A stretch of DNA of 64,000 nt, from NCBI RefSeq assembly GCF_002204745.1, contig NZ_NIRR01000020.1, positions 1 to 64,000 of the forward strand. Direction: 5' to 3'. The stretch's first letter is position 1. Each line of letters starts with the position of its first letter. The position numbers and the translations under genes are program-made. Source of the DNA: Hymenobacter amundsenii. GTDB lineage: Bacteria; Bacteroidota; Bacteroidia; Cytophagales; Hymenobacteraceae. The notes beneath the pieces are model-generated. The model was not told the origin of the DNA. It searched no databases and was given only the letters and a program-made list of their open reading frames with translations. Shown here piece by piece: positions 43,817 to 52,250 of this stretch.

Positions 43817-43915
43817 GTGCACAGCTGCCAAGATCCCTTAAAGCCTCATTTGTGCTACCTTAGGTGCCTGCGGTGGGTTGAAATAAAGATACGCACGTCA
43901 TTTTACCACAAAAAA

Positions 43916-44595
43916 ATGAAATATCTCTATCTCCTATTGCTTCCAGTCTCTTTTCTCTTCAGCTCTTGCGAAAAGGAAACAGTTATTTGTACTGGCAACT
44001 GTTATGACCTGAACGTAAATGGCAAGGTCACGAACAGGCTGACTAACGCCAACGTCCCGGATATTCTGCTTACGCTGGAACGAGTGAAATTTACCGGATT
44101 ATTCTCGAAATCAGGAATAGTTCATGAATTCAAATCAGGTAAAGATGGCACGTTCAATCTAAGGCCTAAGGTCGATACAACTATTTTTAGTGGTGGTTAT
44201 TTTCTGGCCTTGAAAGTGAACGAGAATAAGGATTACCTAACTATTCCTGATCGGGGCTTCTACCGGCTGTATGATCTTTCGTCCACTTCATTTCAAAACC
44301 TAGGCATCCCAGTATATCCCAAGGCTACTTTAAAAATCAAGCTTAACAGAAAGGACGATGATGACTTTCAATACTTTCAAGTGATGTATTTTTTGAAAAA
44401 AACGCTCCATTTTTTCCTCTGAACGTCTCCTCACCTGATGACATCAGGAACTCCGAGTTAAACGTACCTACCTCGTCGGATATATACACCACCATATGGA
44501 TAAAAAAAACCGCTCTTAATGGCATATCAACTGTCAAAATAGATTCTATAAGATGCACCAAAAAAGGCCCTAATACATACACAATAGATTATTAG
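43916..44595 (+). pseudogene. lipoprotein with carboxypeptidase-like domain, frameshifted at A7
   Basis: Lipoprotein with signal peptide ending LFSSC, then an extracellular domain of carboxypeptidase-regulatory/CNA-B type (GKVTNRLTNANVPDILLTLE). In the first frame it stops at 44422 with KKTLHFFL. If one base is added at the seven-A run near 44397 it continues NAPFFPLNVSSPDD... and ends PNTYTIDY at 44595, with matching composition. This is either a one-base sequence error, a decayed gene or a phase-variable homopolymer. AT-rich throughout. The hydrophilic end in the restored frame supports a real longer original. Confidence 0.7.
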
Positions 44596-44617
44596 AACAG
44601 CGGTTCTCCCTACCACC

Positions 44618-44659
44618 AAAAAGCCCCACCCGAAGCATGCAGCTTCCGGCGGGGCTTTT
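44618..44659 (+). terminator. terminator after the lipoprotein
   Basis: AAAAAGCCCCACCCGAAG and CTTCCGGCGGGGCTTTT pair over about 17 bases with two mismatches; ends with TTTTCGCTTTT. Confidence 0.75.
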
Positions 44660-44750
44660 CGCTTTTAACGAGCCTGAGGTATCGGGGCCAGCGCCCGGTT
44701 TTTCCGGGGCCAGCCGGCGGTGCTACCGCTTCCGGGAAGAGGCTTCTCAC

Positions 44751-44799
44751 GAAGCGGTAGAGATGCTTCGACTGCGGCTGCGCCTTCGCTCAGCATGAC
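44751..44799. repeat. R-family palindrome, partial copy 6
   Basis: Right arm only: GAAGCGGTAGAGATGCTTCG...GCTCAGCATGAC. The left arm survives only as CTACCGCTTCC at 44723. Remnant of a full copy. Confidence 0.8.
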
Positions 44800-44821
44800 A
44801 CGTTCTTTTCCAGTGCCGGGG

Positions 44822-46363
44822 CTAAATGTGCTCCGGCAGCAGGGTGGCATCTTCGAAGTTGCCCCGGATGGCTTTTTCGCCTTCCGTCACGGCTTCCACC
44901 AGCAGGGCCCCGCCCACGAAGGCGCCCTTCCACGACTCGCCGAGGCCGCCGAATACTTCCTCCCGGTCGCCGCGGGAACGGAGCTTGTTGAGGCCCACTT
45001 TGAAGGCGCGCACTTCCTTGGCCGTGCGAGCGGCCCACTTCGGGTCGTCGGAGGCCAGGGCGGCTACCAAGGCGCCGTTGCTGATGTTCATCTCGCCCAC
45101 CAGTTCCTCCACCCGGTCCACGAGTACGATGCTGTCGATGGGGCCGAAGGGCTCCTTGAAGTAGAGCTCACTCTGACGGGGCAGGTTCACGAGGGCGCGG
45201 GGGGCGCGGTAGGCGCTTCGGTCCTGGCCGGGCAGGAACAGGCTGTCGTCGAGCTGGCCCTCGTAGATGGGCGTGGCCCCGGTTTTGAGCGCGTCGGCGT
45301 ACAGGCGGTCCAGGTCTTCGGCCTGGGCGCGGTTGATGACCGGACCGAAGGCTAGGTCGGGCAGCTTATCGTCGGCCGAATCCACGAGCGTGGGGTTGCC
45401 CACTTTCAGGCCCTTGATGGTGTTCCAGTAGGTTTCCACGAATTGCGGGAACAGGCGGCGCTCCACCACGAAGCGCACGTAGGCCGTGCAGCGCTGCTTG
45501 CCGTAGTCGTAGCCCTTTTTGAGTTGCTCGGCCAGGCCGTCCCAGTCGCTGTAATCCCAGATGCCGTAGGTGTTCACGCCTTCCATTTCCAGCATGTAGC
45601 GCTTGTCGTTCTGCGCCAGCGCGTCGGCGATGTTGCGGCCGTTGTAGCGCCCGCCCACGAAGCTGAGGCAGTCCACGGCATCGTTCTTTACCAGCACGTC
45701 GCTGAGCTCCCCGCCAGAGCCACTGACCAGCGTCACGGGCAGGCCGCAGCGGCGGGCAATGGCGAAGGTCAGGCTCAGGGAAATGAAGCCGCCGTCGGTG
45801 GGCGTCTTGGCAATTACGGCGTTACCGCACAGCGCCTGCACCAGCACCGCGTGCAGCAGCACCGACATGGGGTAGTTCCAGGAGGCGATGTTGCTGATCA
45901 GCCCCAACGGCTTGCGCTGGCCCAGCATGCCCTCGATGTTGTCCACGTACCACTGCACGCCATCAATGGCGCGGTCGATGTCGGTGAAGCCCAGCTTGTA
46001 GGTTTTGCCGATTTCCCACATCAGCAGCTTGCCCACCAGCTCCACGTGGGGCTGCAGCTGGTCGAGGCAGTCCTGCACCCGGCGCTTGCGCTCGTCCAGG
46101 TCTACTTTGGCCCAGGCGGCGGCTTCGGCCTTAGCGGCTTTCACGGCCCGCAGGGCGGTGGCCTCATCCAGCATCGGCAGGCGGCCGAGCGAGCTGCCAT
46201 CGATGGGCGAGATGAAGTCGCGGGGCTTGCCCGGCTCCTGCCAGCGGCCTTCCATGAGGTTAAGGAAGCCCTGGCCATCGGCCGTGAAAATTTCGGGCGC
46301 GGCGGCTTTGGTTTGAGCCAGCAGGTGGCTGAACTCGACCTGGGGAGAAACGATTTTGGCCAT
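44822..46363 (-). CDS. aldehyde dehydrogenase family protein
   Basis: NAD(P)-dependent aldehyde dehydrogenase fold, 513 residues. Family landmarks: SNIASWNYPMS (cofactor-binding), LEMEGVNTYGIW with the general-base glutamate, and YGKQRCTAYVRFVVER with the catalytic cysteine near residue 296. Cytoplasmic. The active-site neighbourhood differs from typical GQxC motifs, as in the phenylacetaldehyde or gamma-glutamyl-semialdehyde-like groups, so the substrate is unknown. Starts at an ATG at 46363 and ends close to a terminator. Confidence 0.85.
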   Translation of the reverse strand: MAKIVSPQVEFSHLLAQTKAAAPEIFTADGQGFLNLMEGRWQEPGKPRDFISPIDGSSLGRLPMLDEATALRAVKAAKAEAAAWAKVDLDERKRRVQDCLDQLQPHVELVGKLLMWEIGKTYKLGFTDIDRAIDGVQWYVDNIEGMLGQRKPLGLISNIASWNYPMSVLLHAVLVQALCGNAVIAKTPTDGGFISLSLTFAIARRCGLPVTLVSGSGGELSDVLVKNDAVDCLSFVGGRYNGRNIADALAQNDKRYMLEMEGVNTYGIWDYSDWDGLAEQLKKGYDYGKQRCTAYVRFVVERRLFPQFVETYWNTIKGLKVGNPTLVDSADDKLPDLAFGPVINRAQAEDLDRLYADALKTGATPIYEGQLDDSLFLPGQDRSAYRAPRALVNLPRQSELYFKEPFGPIDSIVLVDRVEELVGEMNISNGALVAALASDDPKWAARTAKEVRAFKVGLNKLRSRGDREEVFGGLGESWKGAFVGGALLVEAVTEGEKAIRGNFEDATLLPEHI

Positions 46364-46498
46364 GAGGGAAGGAGGGGTTGGATGGCGAAAGGAAGCACCC
46401 GAAACCGCAGCTCCGGGCCGATAAGGTACGCGGTTCCGACCAGCATAAACCGGTCGGTTTACAAAAGCCGCGGGGCCATCTCTTTGTTCAGCTCGGTC

Positions 46499-46729
46499 CT
46501 ACCCACCCAGCCGCCGCCACAACCATAGTAGCGCGCTCAGCACTACGCTCACCACCAGCATCGACACCCAGGGCACGTAGAGCCGGAAGCCCGGCCGCTC
46601 CACCCGCACGTCGCCCGGCAGCCGCCCGAACCAACCCAGCAGGCTCCCGCCGCCCAGCCACAGCAGCGCCCCGAGCAGCATCAGGCCCAGGCCAAGCAGG
46701 AAAAGGGTTTTACCGAGGTGGGGGGACAT
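46499..46729 (-). CDS. DUF2905 membrane protein
   Basis: 76 residues, two hydrophobic helices separated by GRLPGDVRVERPGFRLYVPWVS, which is the conserved core of DUF2905 (GRLPGDxxxERxGFxxYFP). Function unknown. ATG 46729 used because it starts directly at the first helix; a frame from 46753 is longer. Between ALDH and topB, separated from the latter by an R-family palindrome. Confidence 0.85.
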   Translation of the reverse strand: MSPHLGKTLFLLGLGLMLLGALLWLGGGSLLGWFGRLPGDVRVERPGFRLYVPWVSMLVVSVVLSALLWLWRRLGG

Positions 46730-46748
46730 AAGAGTGTGTTTTATAAGC

Positions 46749-46853
46749 GTCATGCTGAGCGCAATCGAAGCATCTCTCCCACTTCGTTGCGCTGGTAGTC
46801 AAATAGCAGAATTACCACTGCGGGAGAGATGCTTCGACTGCGCTCAGCATGCC
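46749..46853. repeat. R-family intergenic palindrome, copy 7
   Basis: Arms GTCATGCTGAGCGCAATCGAAGC.../...GAGATGCTTCGACTGCGCTCAGCATGCC with a TTCGTTGCGCTGG...TTACCACTGCGG loop. Between DUF2905 and topB, both minus strand. Confidence 0.85.
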
Positions 46854-46871
46854 ATTCTTTTTAGATCAATT

Positions 46872-49439
46872 TTACCCCTTATTATCAAACACAGGCTCAA
46901 TCCGCCCTTCGGCGCCGATTTGCAGTACGGCCTCGTAGCGGTTGCCGGTTTTGCTGGAGATGAAGCCGCGGATGACGCCGGTTTTGCCCTTGCGCAGCAG
47001 CTGGTTCATCTGGGTGTCGGTGAGAGTTTTGCCGCCCCAGGTGAAGGGCACGCGGAACTGGCAGTCCTCGCGGAAGCGGGAGCAGCCCCAGGCGCCGTTG
47101 CCGCGCAGCATCTGGCCCAGCCGGCACACCGGGCAGGGTATCTGGCCGGGGTCCTGGGCGGTGGTGGGCTTGCTTTCGGCGGCGCGCACCAGCTCCAGGG
47201 TGCGGGCGGGCGTGAGCAGCACGGCCGCGTCGAACTTGTTGCCGTCGTCGTCCAGGAAGCCTTTCATCACCTGGGTACGACCTTTTTTGAGCAGGTCGCC
47301 GGCCTGCTTGTCGGTCAGCTTCTTGCCCTCGAACTCTGTGGGCAGCCGGAACTGGCAGCCTTCCTTCCAGCGCGAGCAACCAAACGCCGCCTTGCCCCGC
47401 AATACGTGCCCGGAGCTGCAAACCGGACAGGGGCCCAATCCTTGGTTCGTTTGTGGTGATTGGGTTTTGGTTTTTGGTGATGAAGGAGCGGCGGGGCTGG
47501 CTCCCCCTCTCCCCGAGGAGAGGGGGCCGGGGGGTGAGGTTCCGGCCACCGTGCTGATGGCCCTACCCGAGCCGTCCTGTTTCACTTCCTGCACCATTTC
47601 GCGCACCAGCTGCTTGAGCTCGCCCAGAAACTGCCCCTGGTCCAGCTCGCCACCCTCAATCTGGCGCAGCTTCTTCTCCCACTGGCCCGTGAGCTCCGCC
47701 GATTTGAGCGTGGGGTTGCGGATGAGGCCAATGAGCTCGATGCCGGTGGGCGTGGGCACGATTTTCTTCCGGTCGCGGATGATGTAGCCGCGCTTGAACA
47801 GCGTTTCGATGATGGCGGCGCGGGTGGAGGGGCGGCCGATGCCGTTTTCCTTCATGGCCAAGCGCAGCTCGTCGTCGTCGACGTTGCGGCCGGCGGTTTC
47901 CATGCCGCGCAGCAGCATGGCCTCGGTGTAGTCGCGCGGGGCCTGGGTTTGCTTGGCATCAAGGCGGGGCTGGTGGGGTCCCGATTCGTCCTTCACGAAG
48001 GCCGGCAGCACGGTGCCCACCACGTCGTCATCGTCGCTGCGACTGGTGCTGCTGCGTTTTTCGTTGCTGGCAACGGTCTGCTTCTCCGGGTCGCCGTAGA
48101 CTTCGCGCCAGCCGGGACTCAGAATCTGCCGGCCCCGGACGCGGAACGTGAGCCCAGCCACATCGGCTGTTACCGTCGTGTTCGACACCTCGCAGTCGGG
48201 GTAGAACGCAGCCAGGAAGCGGCGCACAATGATGTCGTACACCCGCTGCTCGTTGCCGCCGAGGCCGCCCGCGCTGGCCCCGGTCGGGATGATGGCGTGG
48301 TGGTCGGTGACTTTATTGTTGTTGAAGACTTTGGCGCTCTTGCGGATTTTGGCCGCCAGCAGTGGGGCCGTGAGGGCCGCGTAGCCACTCAGGCCACGCA
48401 AAATACCGGCAATTTTAGGGTACTGGTCGTCGGGCAGAAACGTGGTGTCCACGCGGGGGTAGCTCACCACTTTCTTCTCGTAGAGGCCCTGCACCGTTTT
48501 CAGCGTGTCCTCGGCCGAAAGGCCCAGCTGGTTGTTGCACTGCACCTGCAACGAGGTCAGGTCGAACAGCGCGGGCGGGCTTTCCAGGGCTTTCTTGATG
48601 ATGACGCTGGTGACGGTCAGCGGCTGGCCGGTCACGCGGGCCAGGGCCTCGTCAGCCTCCTGCTGGGTCACGAAGTAGCCGCGGGCCTTGAGACGGGCTT
48701 TTTCGTCGGGCTCGTCGTCGTCCTTGCCCGGTTTCACCACCGCTACGTGGCTGAACATCGTGCTCCGGTACTCGGCCCGTAGCACCCAGTAGGGCTCGGG
48801 CCGGAAGTTTTGAATTTCGTGGTAGCGGTCGACGAGCAGGGCCAACGTGGGCGTCTGCACCCGCCCGATGCTGAGCACCTGCCGCTGGCCGGGCGCGTAT
48901 TTTAGCGTGAACAGCCGGGTCGCGTTCAGCCCCAGCAGCCAGTCGCCCACTGCCCGGCTTTTACCGGCCTGGTAGAGCGAGTCGAACTCGGAGCCCTCGC
49001 GCAGGTTCTGGAAACCCTGGCGGATGGCTTCCTCGGTGAGCGAGGAAATCCAGAGGCGCTTGGTGGGCTTGCGGTACTTGGCCTCCATCAGCACCCAGCG
49101 CTGAATTACCTCCCCTTCCTGGCCGGCGTCGCCGCAGTTCACCACCTCGTCGGCGGCGGCCAGCAGGCGCTTAATCACCCCAAACTGGCGCACCACCCCG
49201 TCGTCGCGCAGCATGAGCTTGATGCCGAACTGCTCGGGCAGCATGGGCAAATCGTGGATGCTCCAGCGCTTCCATTCGGGACGGTAGTCCTCGGGCTCGC
49301 GCAGCTGGCAGAAGTGCCCGAACGTCCACGTCACCTGGTAGCCGTTGCCCTCGTAGTAGCCATCCATCCGGCGGTCGGCGCCGAGCACGTGGGCAATTTC
49401 ACGGGCTACGCTGGGCTTTTCGGCAATGCAAACAATCAT
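46872..49439 (-). CDS. topB: DNA topoisomerase III (type IA) with extra zinc-ribbon repeats
   Basis: Relaxes negatively supercoiled DNA and resolves decatenation intermediates; 855 residues. TOPRIM domain at the N-terminus (IVCIAEKPSVAREIAHVLG, EVVNCGDAGQEGE), catalytic tyrosine in SYPRVDTTFLPDD near residue 330 and GIGRPSTRAAIIETLF near 560. After the core is a linker containing TSPPGPLSSGRGGASPA, encoded by a palindromic repeat, then two CPVC...GCSRW/RFxxxCQFR-type zinc ribbons (C-x2-C...C-x8-C), each followed by a KxLTD-type helix. The two ribbons probably add DNA or protein contact. Confidence 0.93.
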   Translation of the reverse strand: MIVCIAEKPSVAREIAHVLGADRRMDGYYEGNGYQVTWTFGHFCQLREPEDYRPEWKRWSIHDLPMLPEQFGIKLMLRDDGVVRQFGVIKRLLAAADEVVNCGDAGQEGEVIQRWVLMEAKYRKPTKRLWISSLTEEAIRQGFQNLREGSEFDSLYQAGKSRAVGDWLLGLNATRLFTLKYAPGQRQVLSIGRVQTPTLALLVDRYHEIQNFRPEPYWVLRAEYRSTMFSHVAVVKPGKDDDEPDEKARLKARGYFVTQQEADEALARVTGQPLTVTSVIIKKALESPPALFDLTSLQVQCNNQLGLSAEDTLKTVQGLYEKKVVSYPRVDTTFLPDDQYPKIAGILRGLSGYAALTAPLLAAKIRKSAKVFNNNKVTDHHAIIPTGASAGGLGGNEQRVYDIIVRRFLAAFYPDCEVSNTTVTADVAGLTFRVRGRQILSPGWREVYGDPEKQTVASNEKRSSTSRSDDDDVVGTVLPAFVKDESGPHQPRLDAKQTQAPRDYTEAMLLRGMETAGRNVDDDELRLAMKENGIGRPSTRAAIIETLFKRGYIIRDRKKIVPTPTGIELIGLIRNPTLKSAELTGQWEKKLRQIEGGELDQGQFLGELKQLVREMVQEVKQDGSGRAISTVAGTSPPGPLSSGRGGASPAAPSSPKTKTQSPQTNQGLGPCPVCSSGHVLRGKAAFGCSRWKEGCQFRLPTEFEGKKLTDKQAGDLLKKGRTQVMKGFLDDDGNKFDAAVLLTPARTLELVRAAESKPTTAQDPGQIPCPVCRLGQMLRGNGAWGCSRFREDCQFRVPFTWGGKTLTDTQMNQLLRKGKTGVIRGFISSKTGNRYEAVLQIGAEGRIEPVFDNKG
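47503..47526. repeat. GC-rich palindrome inside topB
   Basis: CCCCCTCTCC CCGA GGAGAGGGGG encodes SPLSSGRGG-like residues between the core and zinc ribbons. A similar palindromic unit occurs at 52308-52395. Not encoded by topB homologues of other phyla that I recall. Confidence 0.75.
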
Positions 49440-49741
49440 CGCGGATTTTGCGGATTAATCGTGATTTTGCGGATTTTGGTTGGCCGCGCGGAATCAACAA
49501 AGATAGGCCGGGAAAAGGTCGCGAAGGAAGTGGGCCGAAATGCAAAGCCACCTTCGTTGGACCGAATTGCTAGGCACAAACGGCTGCAGCGGTTTGTGCC
49601 TTCCTCCGCTACTCGCTCTACTCCTCCGCCCGCTTTGCATGCGCACTCCTCACGCGCCGATCCTAGTTTGCGCCGCGCTGGCCCGGCCGCACCACTACAG
49701 GCCTACGAATCGTTGCAGCCGTAGCCGGGTACATAATGGGC
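49440..49741. other. intergenic stretch between topB and galM
   Basis: Contains direct short units GCGGATTTTGCGGATTAATCG. No gene or clear regulatory site. A larger frame here is an antisense shadow of the flanking genes. Confidence 0.45.
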
Positions 49742-50821
49742 CTATAACCGCACGCCGAAGTGGTATTCGGTTGTGGATTGAAAGGTTTGACCCGGTTCGA
49801 GGATGGTATTCGGAAACGTGGGCTGGTTGGGCGAATCGGGGAAGTGCTGGGTTTCGAGGCAGAGGCCAGCATGCTGAACATAGGGCTGGCCGGTGGGGCT
49901 GGTCAGCGAGCCATCGAGGAAGTTGCCAGAGTAGAATTGGATGCCGGGTTGGGTGGTCTGGACCTGCAGGGTGCGGCCCGAGCTGGGCTCGTACACGCTG
50001 GCCACCGCCCGCATTCCCGCGCCTCGTAGCACCCAGTTGTGGTCGTAGCCGCCGGGCACCTGCCCGAGGCGGGCCCCGATGGCGTGGGGCTCCCGGAAGT
50101 CGAAGGGCGTACCGGCCACTGGGCGCAGCTCGCCGGTGGGCAGTTGGTCGGGCCCTACCACGGTGTAGGCATCGGCGGCCAGCTGCAGCTCGTGGCCCAG
50201 CACGTCGGGGGCTCGGCCCGCGCTTAGGTTGAAGTAAGAGTGGTTGGTGAGGTTGAGCGGCGTGGCTTGGTCGGTGGTGGCGGTATACTCGATGCGCAGG
50301 GTGTTATCGGCCGTGAGCATGTACACTACCCTCACGTCCAGAGTGCCGGGGTAGCCTTCTTCGCCGTCCGGGCTCTGGTAGCGCAGCGTCAGCGTTGGGC
50401 CGGCGGGCGAAACGCCGGGCTCGGCCTGCCACATCACTTTATCGAAGCCCCGCAGGCCGCCGTGCAGGGCGTTGCCATGGTCGTTGGTGGCCAGCTCGTA
50501 GCGCCGGCCGCCGAGCCGAAACTGCCCGCCCCCGATGCGGTTGGCGTAGCGCCCGATCAGGGCTCCGAAGTATGGCCCGGCGGCGCGGAAGGCCGGGCTC
50601 TGGTACCCAGCCAGGCTCTCAAACCCCAGCACCACATTGCCCAACTCGCCCTGCCGGTCGGGGGCCAGCAGTTCGGTTATGGTGCCGCCATAGTCGCTGA
50701 TGCGCACCAGCAGCCCCTGGGCGTTGGCCAGCGTGTAAAGCTGCGCCGTTTCGCCGTTGGCAGTCTGGCCGAAAGCAGTGGCCGATGGGGAGCCAGCAGG
50801 TTTGGCGGAAGGATACGACAT
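49742..50821 (-). CDS. galM: aldose 1-epimerase (galactose mutarotase)
   Basis: Interconverts alpha and beta anomers of galactose or glucose; 359 residues. Family residues: NALHGGLRGFDK with the general-acid histidine, TNHSYFNLS with the second histidine, and LETQHFPDSPNQP with the glutamate base near residue 316. Starts at ATG 50821; a TTG two codons earlier is weaker. No other galactose genes nearby; alone in its unit, minus strand. Confidence 0.9.
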   Translation of the reverse strand: MSYPSAKPAGSPSATAFGQTANGETAQLYTLANAQGLLVRISDYGGTITELLAPDRQGELGNVVLGFESLAGYQSPAFRAAGPYFGALIGRYANRIGGGQFRLGGRRYELATNDHGNALHGGLRGFDKVMWQAEPGVSPAGPTLTLRYQSPDGEEGYPGTLDVRVVYMLTADNTLRIEYTATTDQATPLNLTNHSYFNLSAGRAPDVLGHELQLAADAYTVVGPDQLPTGELRPVAGTPFDFREPHAIGARLGQVPGGYDHNWVLRGAGMRAVASVYEPSSGRTLQVQTTQPGIQFYSGNFLDGSLTSPTGQPYVQHAGLCLETQHFPDSPNQPTFPNTILEPGQTFQSTTEYHFGVRL

Positions 50822-50905
50822 CAGCAAAGGAAAACAGGTAGTTCCGATTCGGCCCTGCCACGGCCAGGGCTAGTAGCAGCAACGGCCCAGGCAAGGCCGC
50901 GAAAG

Positions 50906-51313
50906 TTACCGCGGCGGCCCGGGCGCGGGTGCGTCGCCGGGCTGCTGGCGGCGGGCCTCTCGCAATGCCAGGCTATCGATAACGGTGGCGTAGATGGCAT
51001 CCAAGTCCTGGTCGTGAGTGGCGTAATAGCGGTAGCTCTGCTGAAACGTGGAGTCGGTGACTTCGTAGCGCCAGTAGAGCTTCTTTTGCTCCTGCCGGAA
51101 CAGGGCCCGGGTCGAGTCGGGGGTCAGGCCGGCCCCGTCGGCGCGGGCTTCCAGCGTGTGCAGGTCTACCAGTAGGCGCACCATCTGGTTAGCAGGCACG
51201 AGTTGCGGGGGCGCGGGCATGTCATCGGCCTTCTGGCAGGCGCTCAGGGCCAGCACGGGGCCCAGCAGCAGGGCCCTCAGGCCGGGAAGCAGGCGGCAGG
51301 AATTTCGTTTCAC
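50906..51313 (-). CDS. DUF4296 lipoprotein
   Basis: 135 residues starting with GTG at 51313, which opens a lipoprotein signal peptide ending LALSACQ. The mature part matches DUF4296: VPANQMVRLLVDLHTLEARA and YWRYEVTDSTFQQSYRYYATH..LDAIYATVIDSL. Function unknown; widespread in Bacteroidota. A frame from 51427 would overlap the divergent DUF58 gene and is not used. Divergent from the DUF58 gene, 37 bases between starts. Confidence 0.78.
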   Translation of the reverse strand: MKRNSCRLLPGLRALLLGPVLALSACQKADDMPAPPQLVPANQMVRLLVDLHTLEARADGAGLTPDSTRALFRQEQKKLYWRYEVTDSTFQQSYRYYATHDQDLDAIYATVIDSLALREARRQQPGDAPAPGPPR

Positions 51314-51350
51314 GGCAGCAAAGTTAGCCCGATGCCGTAGTTTAGACGCC

Positions 51351-52250
51351 ATGAAGCCCGCCGATTCTCCTTTCCAGCAACTCGTGCGCCGCCTGCGGCA
51401 GATGGAAATTCGCATTCTCAAGGCCATCGACGCCCAATTGCAGGGCGACTTTCACTCCGTATTTAAAGGCACGGGACTGGAATTCGACGATGTGCGCCTC
51501 TACCAATACGGCGACGAGGTACGGGCCATCGACTGGGCCGTATCGAGCAAAGGCCACGGCACGTTCGTTAAAACCTACAAGGAAGAACGCGAGCAGCAGG
51601 TGCTGCTATTGCTCGACGTAAGCGCTTCCCAGCAGGTAGGCGCGGCCGGCAACCGCAAGCTCGATGTGGGCCGCGAAATCTGCGGGGTGCTGGCCCTGGC
51701 TGCCGCCCGCCAGAGTGCTCAGCTCGGGATGCTGGCTTTTTCCGATCAAAAGGAACTCTACCTGCCCCCCGGCAAGGGCAACCACCACGCCTACTCCCTC
51801 ATCAAGCGCCTCTTCGAACTCACGCCCCGCAGCCGCCAAACAGGAGTGGCGGCCGGCATCAAGCAGGCGCTGGGGCTGCTGCGGCGGCGTACGCTGGTGC
51901 TGCTGATTTCCGATTTCATTGACGCCGATTACGAGCGCGAGCTGACGATGCTGGCCCGCAAGCACGACCTGGTGGTACTTCAGCTGCTCGACCAGCGGGA
52001 GCAGGAGTTTCCGCCCCTGGGCATCATTCCGCTCCACGACCAGGAGTCGGACCGCACAGTGTGGGTCAACACGTCGTCGGCCGCGTTCCGGGCCCGCTAC
52101 CGCGCTACCTACGAGCAGAACCGCGAGCAAATCGGCCAGATCTGCCGCCGCCACCGCACCGAGTACCTATCCATCAGCACCGCCACCGACTTCGTTCCCC
52201 AGTTGGTGAACCTGTTTCGGCGGCGCAACCAGCGCGGCGGCCGTGGATAA
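51351..52250 (+). CDS. DUF58 domain protein (BatA/MoxR-locus type)
   Basis: 299 residues; DUF58 proteins contain a von Willebrand A-like fold. Seen: SVFKGTGLEFDDVRLYQYGDEVRAIDW, SKGHGTFVKTYKEEREQQVLLLLDVSAS (MIDAS-like DxSxS) and LLISDFIDADYE. Such proteins are found with MoxR-type AAA ATPases and Bat membrane proteins involved in envelope stress; here the next gene is a BatD-like protein and no MoxR ATPase is in the window. Starts at ATG 51351. Overlaps the next gene by eight bases. Confidence 0.88.
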   Translation: MKPADSPFQQLVRRLRQMEIRILKAIDAQLQGDFHSVFKGTGLEFDDVRLYQYGDEVRAIDWAVSSKGHGTFVKTYKEEREQQVLLLLDVSASQQVGAAGNRKLDVGREICGVLALAAARQSAQLGMLAFSDQKELYLPPGKGNHHAYSLIKRLFELTPRSRQTGVAAGIKQALGLLRRRTLVLLISDFIDADYERELTMLARKHDLVVLQLLDQREQEFPPLGIIPLHDQESDRTVWVNTSSAAFRARYRATYEQNREQIGQICRRHRTEYLSISTATDFVPQLVNLFRRRNQRGGRG

